Assembly (NCBI GenBank): GCA_046734415.1
Contig: JBKPRD010000099.1
Location: forward strand, 1 to 5,323
Direction of reading: 5' to 3'
Source of the DNA: DATBLE01 sp046734415
GTDB taxonomy: Bacteria > Actinomycetota > Thermoleophilia > Gaiellales > Gaiellaceae
Length of the DNA: 5,323 bases
Made by a program: the position numbers and the translations under genes. Below the pieces are notes generated by a model. That model had not been told where the DNA came from and made no database searches. It saw nothing but the letters and a program-made list of their open reading frames with translations. This document shows positions 5,195 through 5,323 of this stretch, in pieces. Every line of letters starts with the position of its first letter. The stretch's first letter is position 1.

Positions 5195-5323
5195 ATGCCG
5201 GTCGATCCGAAGCACACCGCCGTCGTCCTGATCGAGTACCAGAACGACTTCACCTCGGAGGGCGGCGCCCTCCACGGCGCGGTCCAAGAGGTGATGGAGA
5301 AGACAGGGATGCTGGAGAACACG
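5195..5323 (+). CDS. Isochorismatase-type cysteine hydrolase, N-terminal part
   Basis: Only the first 43 residues are present; the gene continues past the window. VVLIEYQNDFTSEGG (residues 10-24), then LHGAV and KTGML, matches the first strand and active-site loop of the isochorismatase-like cysteine hydrolase superfamily. That superfamily includes nicotinamidases, N-carbamoylsarcosine amidase and isochorismatases, and uses an Asp-Lys-Cys triad on amide or enol-ether bonds. The catalytic Asp normally sits in VDVQNDF (D8 of mycobacterial PncA). Here that position is E14, while Q16, N17, D18 and F19 are kept. The IEYQND-type variant seems to recur in a subset of these proteins, so Glu may serve as the acid. 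The lysine and cysteine lie outside the window, so substrate and activity cannot be judged. The gene is divergent from the microprotein/winged-helix pair, with about 200 bp between them. Confidence 0.85.
   Translation, partial: MPVDPKHTAVVLIEYQNDFTSEGGALHGAVQEVMEKTGMLENT

Noticed and set aside
4870..5322. 150-residue minus-strand frame across the right end
   Set aside because: It overlaps the well-supported cysteine hydrolase and the coupled microprotein, and has no domain pattern.

Overview
The window is high-GC DNA with strongly G/C-biased third codon positions. A soil-type actinobacterium fits best, perhaps of the Thermoleophilia/Solirubrobacterales kind. That placement is an impression from protein style (GAF/HD-GYP/GGDEF regulators, secreted SGNH hydrolases, arginine- and alanine-rich proteins), not a search result. 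No mobile-element gene, CRISPR array, rRNA or tRNA was recognised.

Layout. Positions 1-289 hold no convincing gene, only G+C-rich hairpins, one of which (122-141) could end the transcript arriving from the right. The minus-strand gene at 290-2077 encodes a 595-residue coiled-coil/GAF/HD-GYP/GGDEF-like protein of the cyclic-di-GMP type. Both of its signature motifs are altered: the HD pair reads RD, and GGDEF reads SGKRL. To its right, on the plus strand, lie a probably frameshifted gene remnant (2218-2608), a 60-residue conserved-looking small protein (2609-2791) and a 139-residue hypothetical protein with a CSCGC cluster (2848-3267). The last two genes are each followed, right after the stop codon, by a copy of the same imperfect hairpin. 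A chain of further hairpins then runs to a 12-bp GAAA-loop hairpin (3463-3490), which may be a shared terminator and may close a structured RNA.

On the minus strand, 3521-4552 encodes a secreted SGNH/GDSL hydrolase with a signal peptide and eight cysteines in the mature part. Upstream of it and on the same strand are two tightly coupled small genes: a 32-residue single-helix membrane microprotein (4898-4996) and a 77-residue winged-helix-like protein (4665-4898). Their stop and start codons overlap as TGATG. Diverging from these, a plus-strand isochorismatase-type cysteine hydrolase starts at 5195 behind an excellent ribosome-binding site and runs off the window.

Functional links. The only clear partnership is the microprotein/winged-helix pair. 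Its position beside the divergent hydrolase gene would suit local regulation, but no sequence proof of that exists. The other genes look like independent units: a signalling protein that may bind rather than turn over cyclic di-GMP, an exported esterase-like enzyme, and a small cluster of uncharacterised plus-strand genes.
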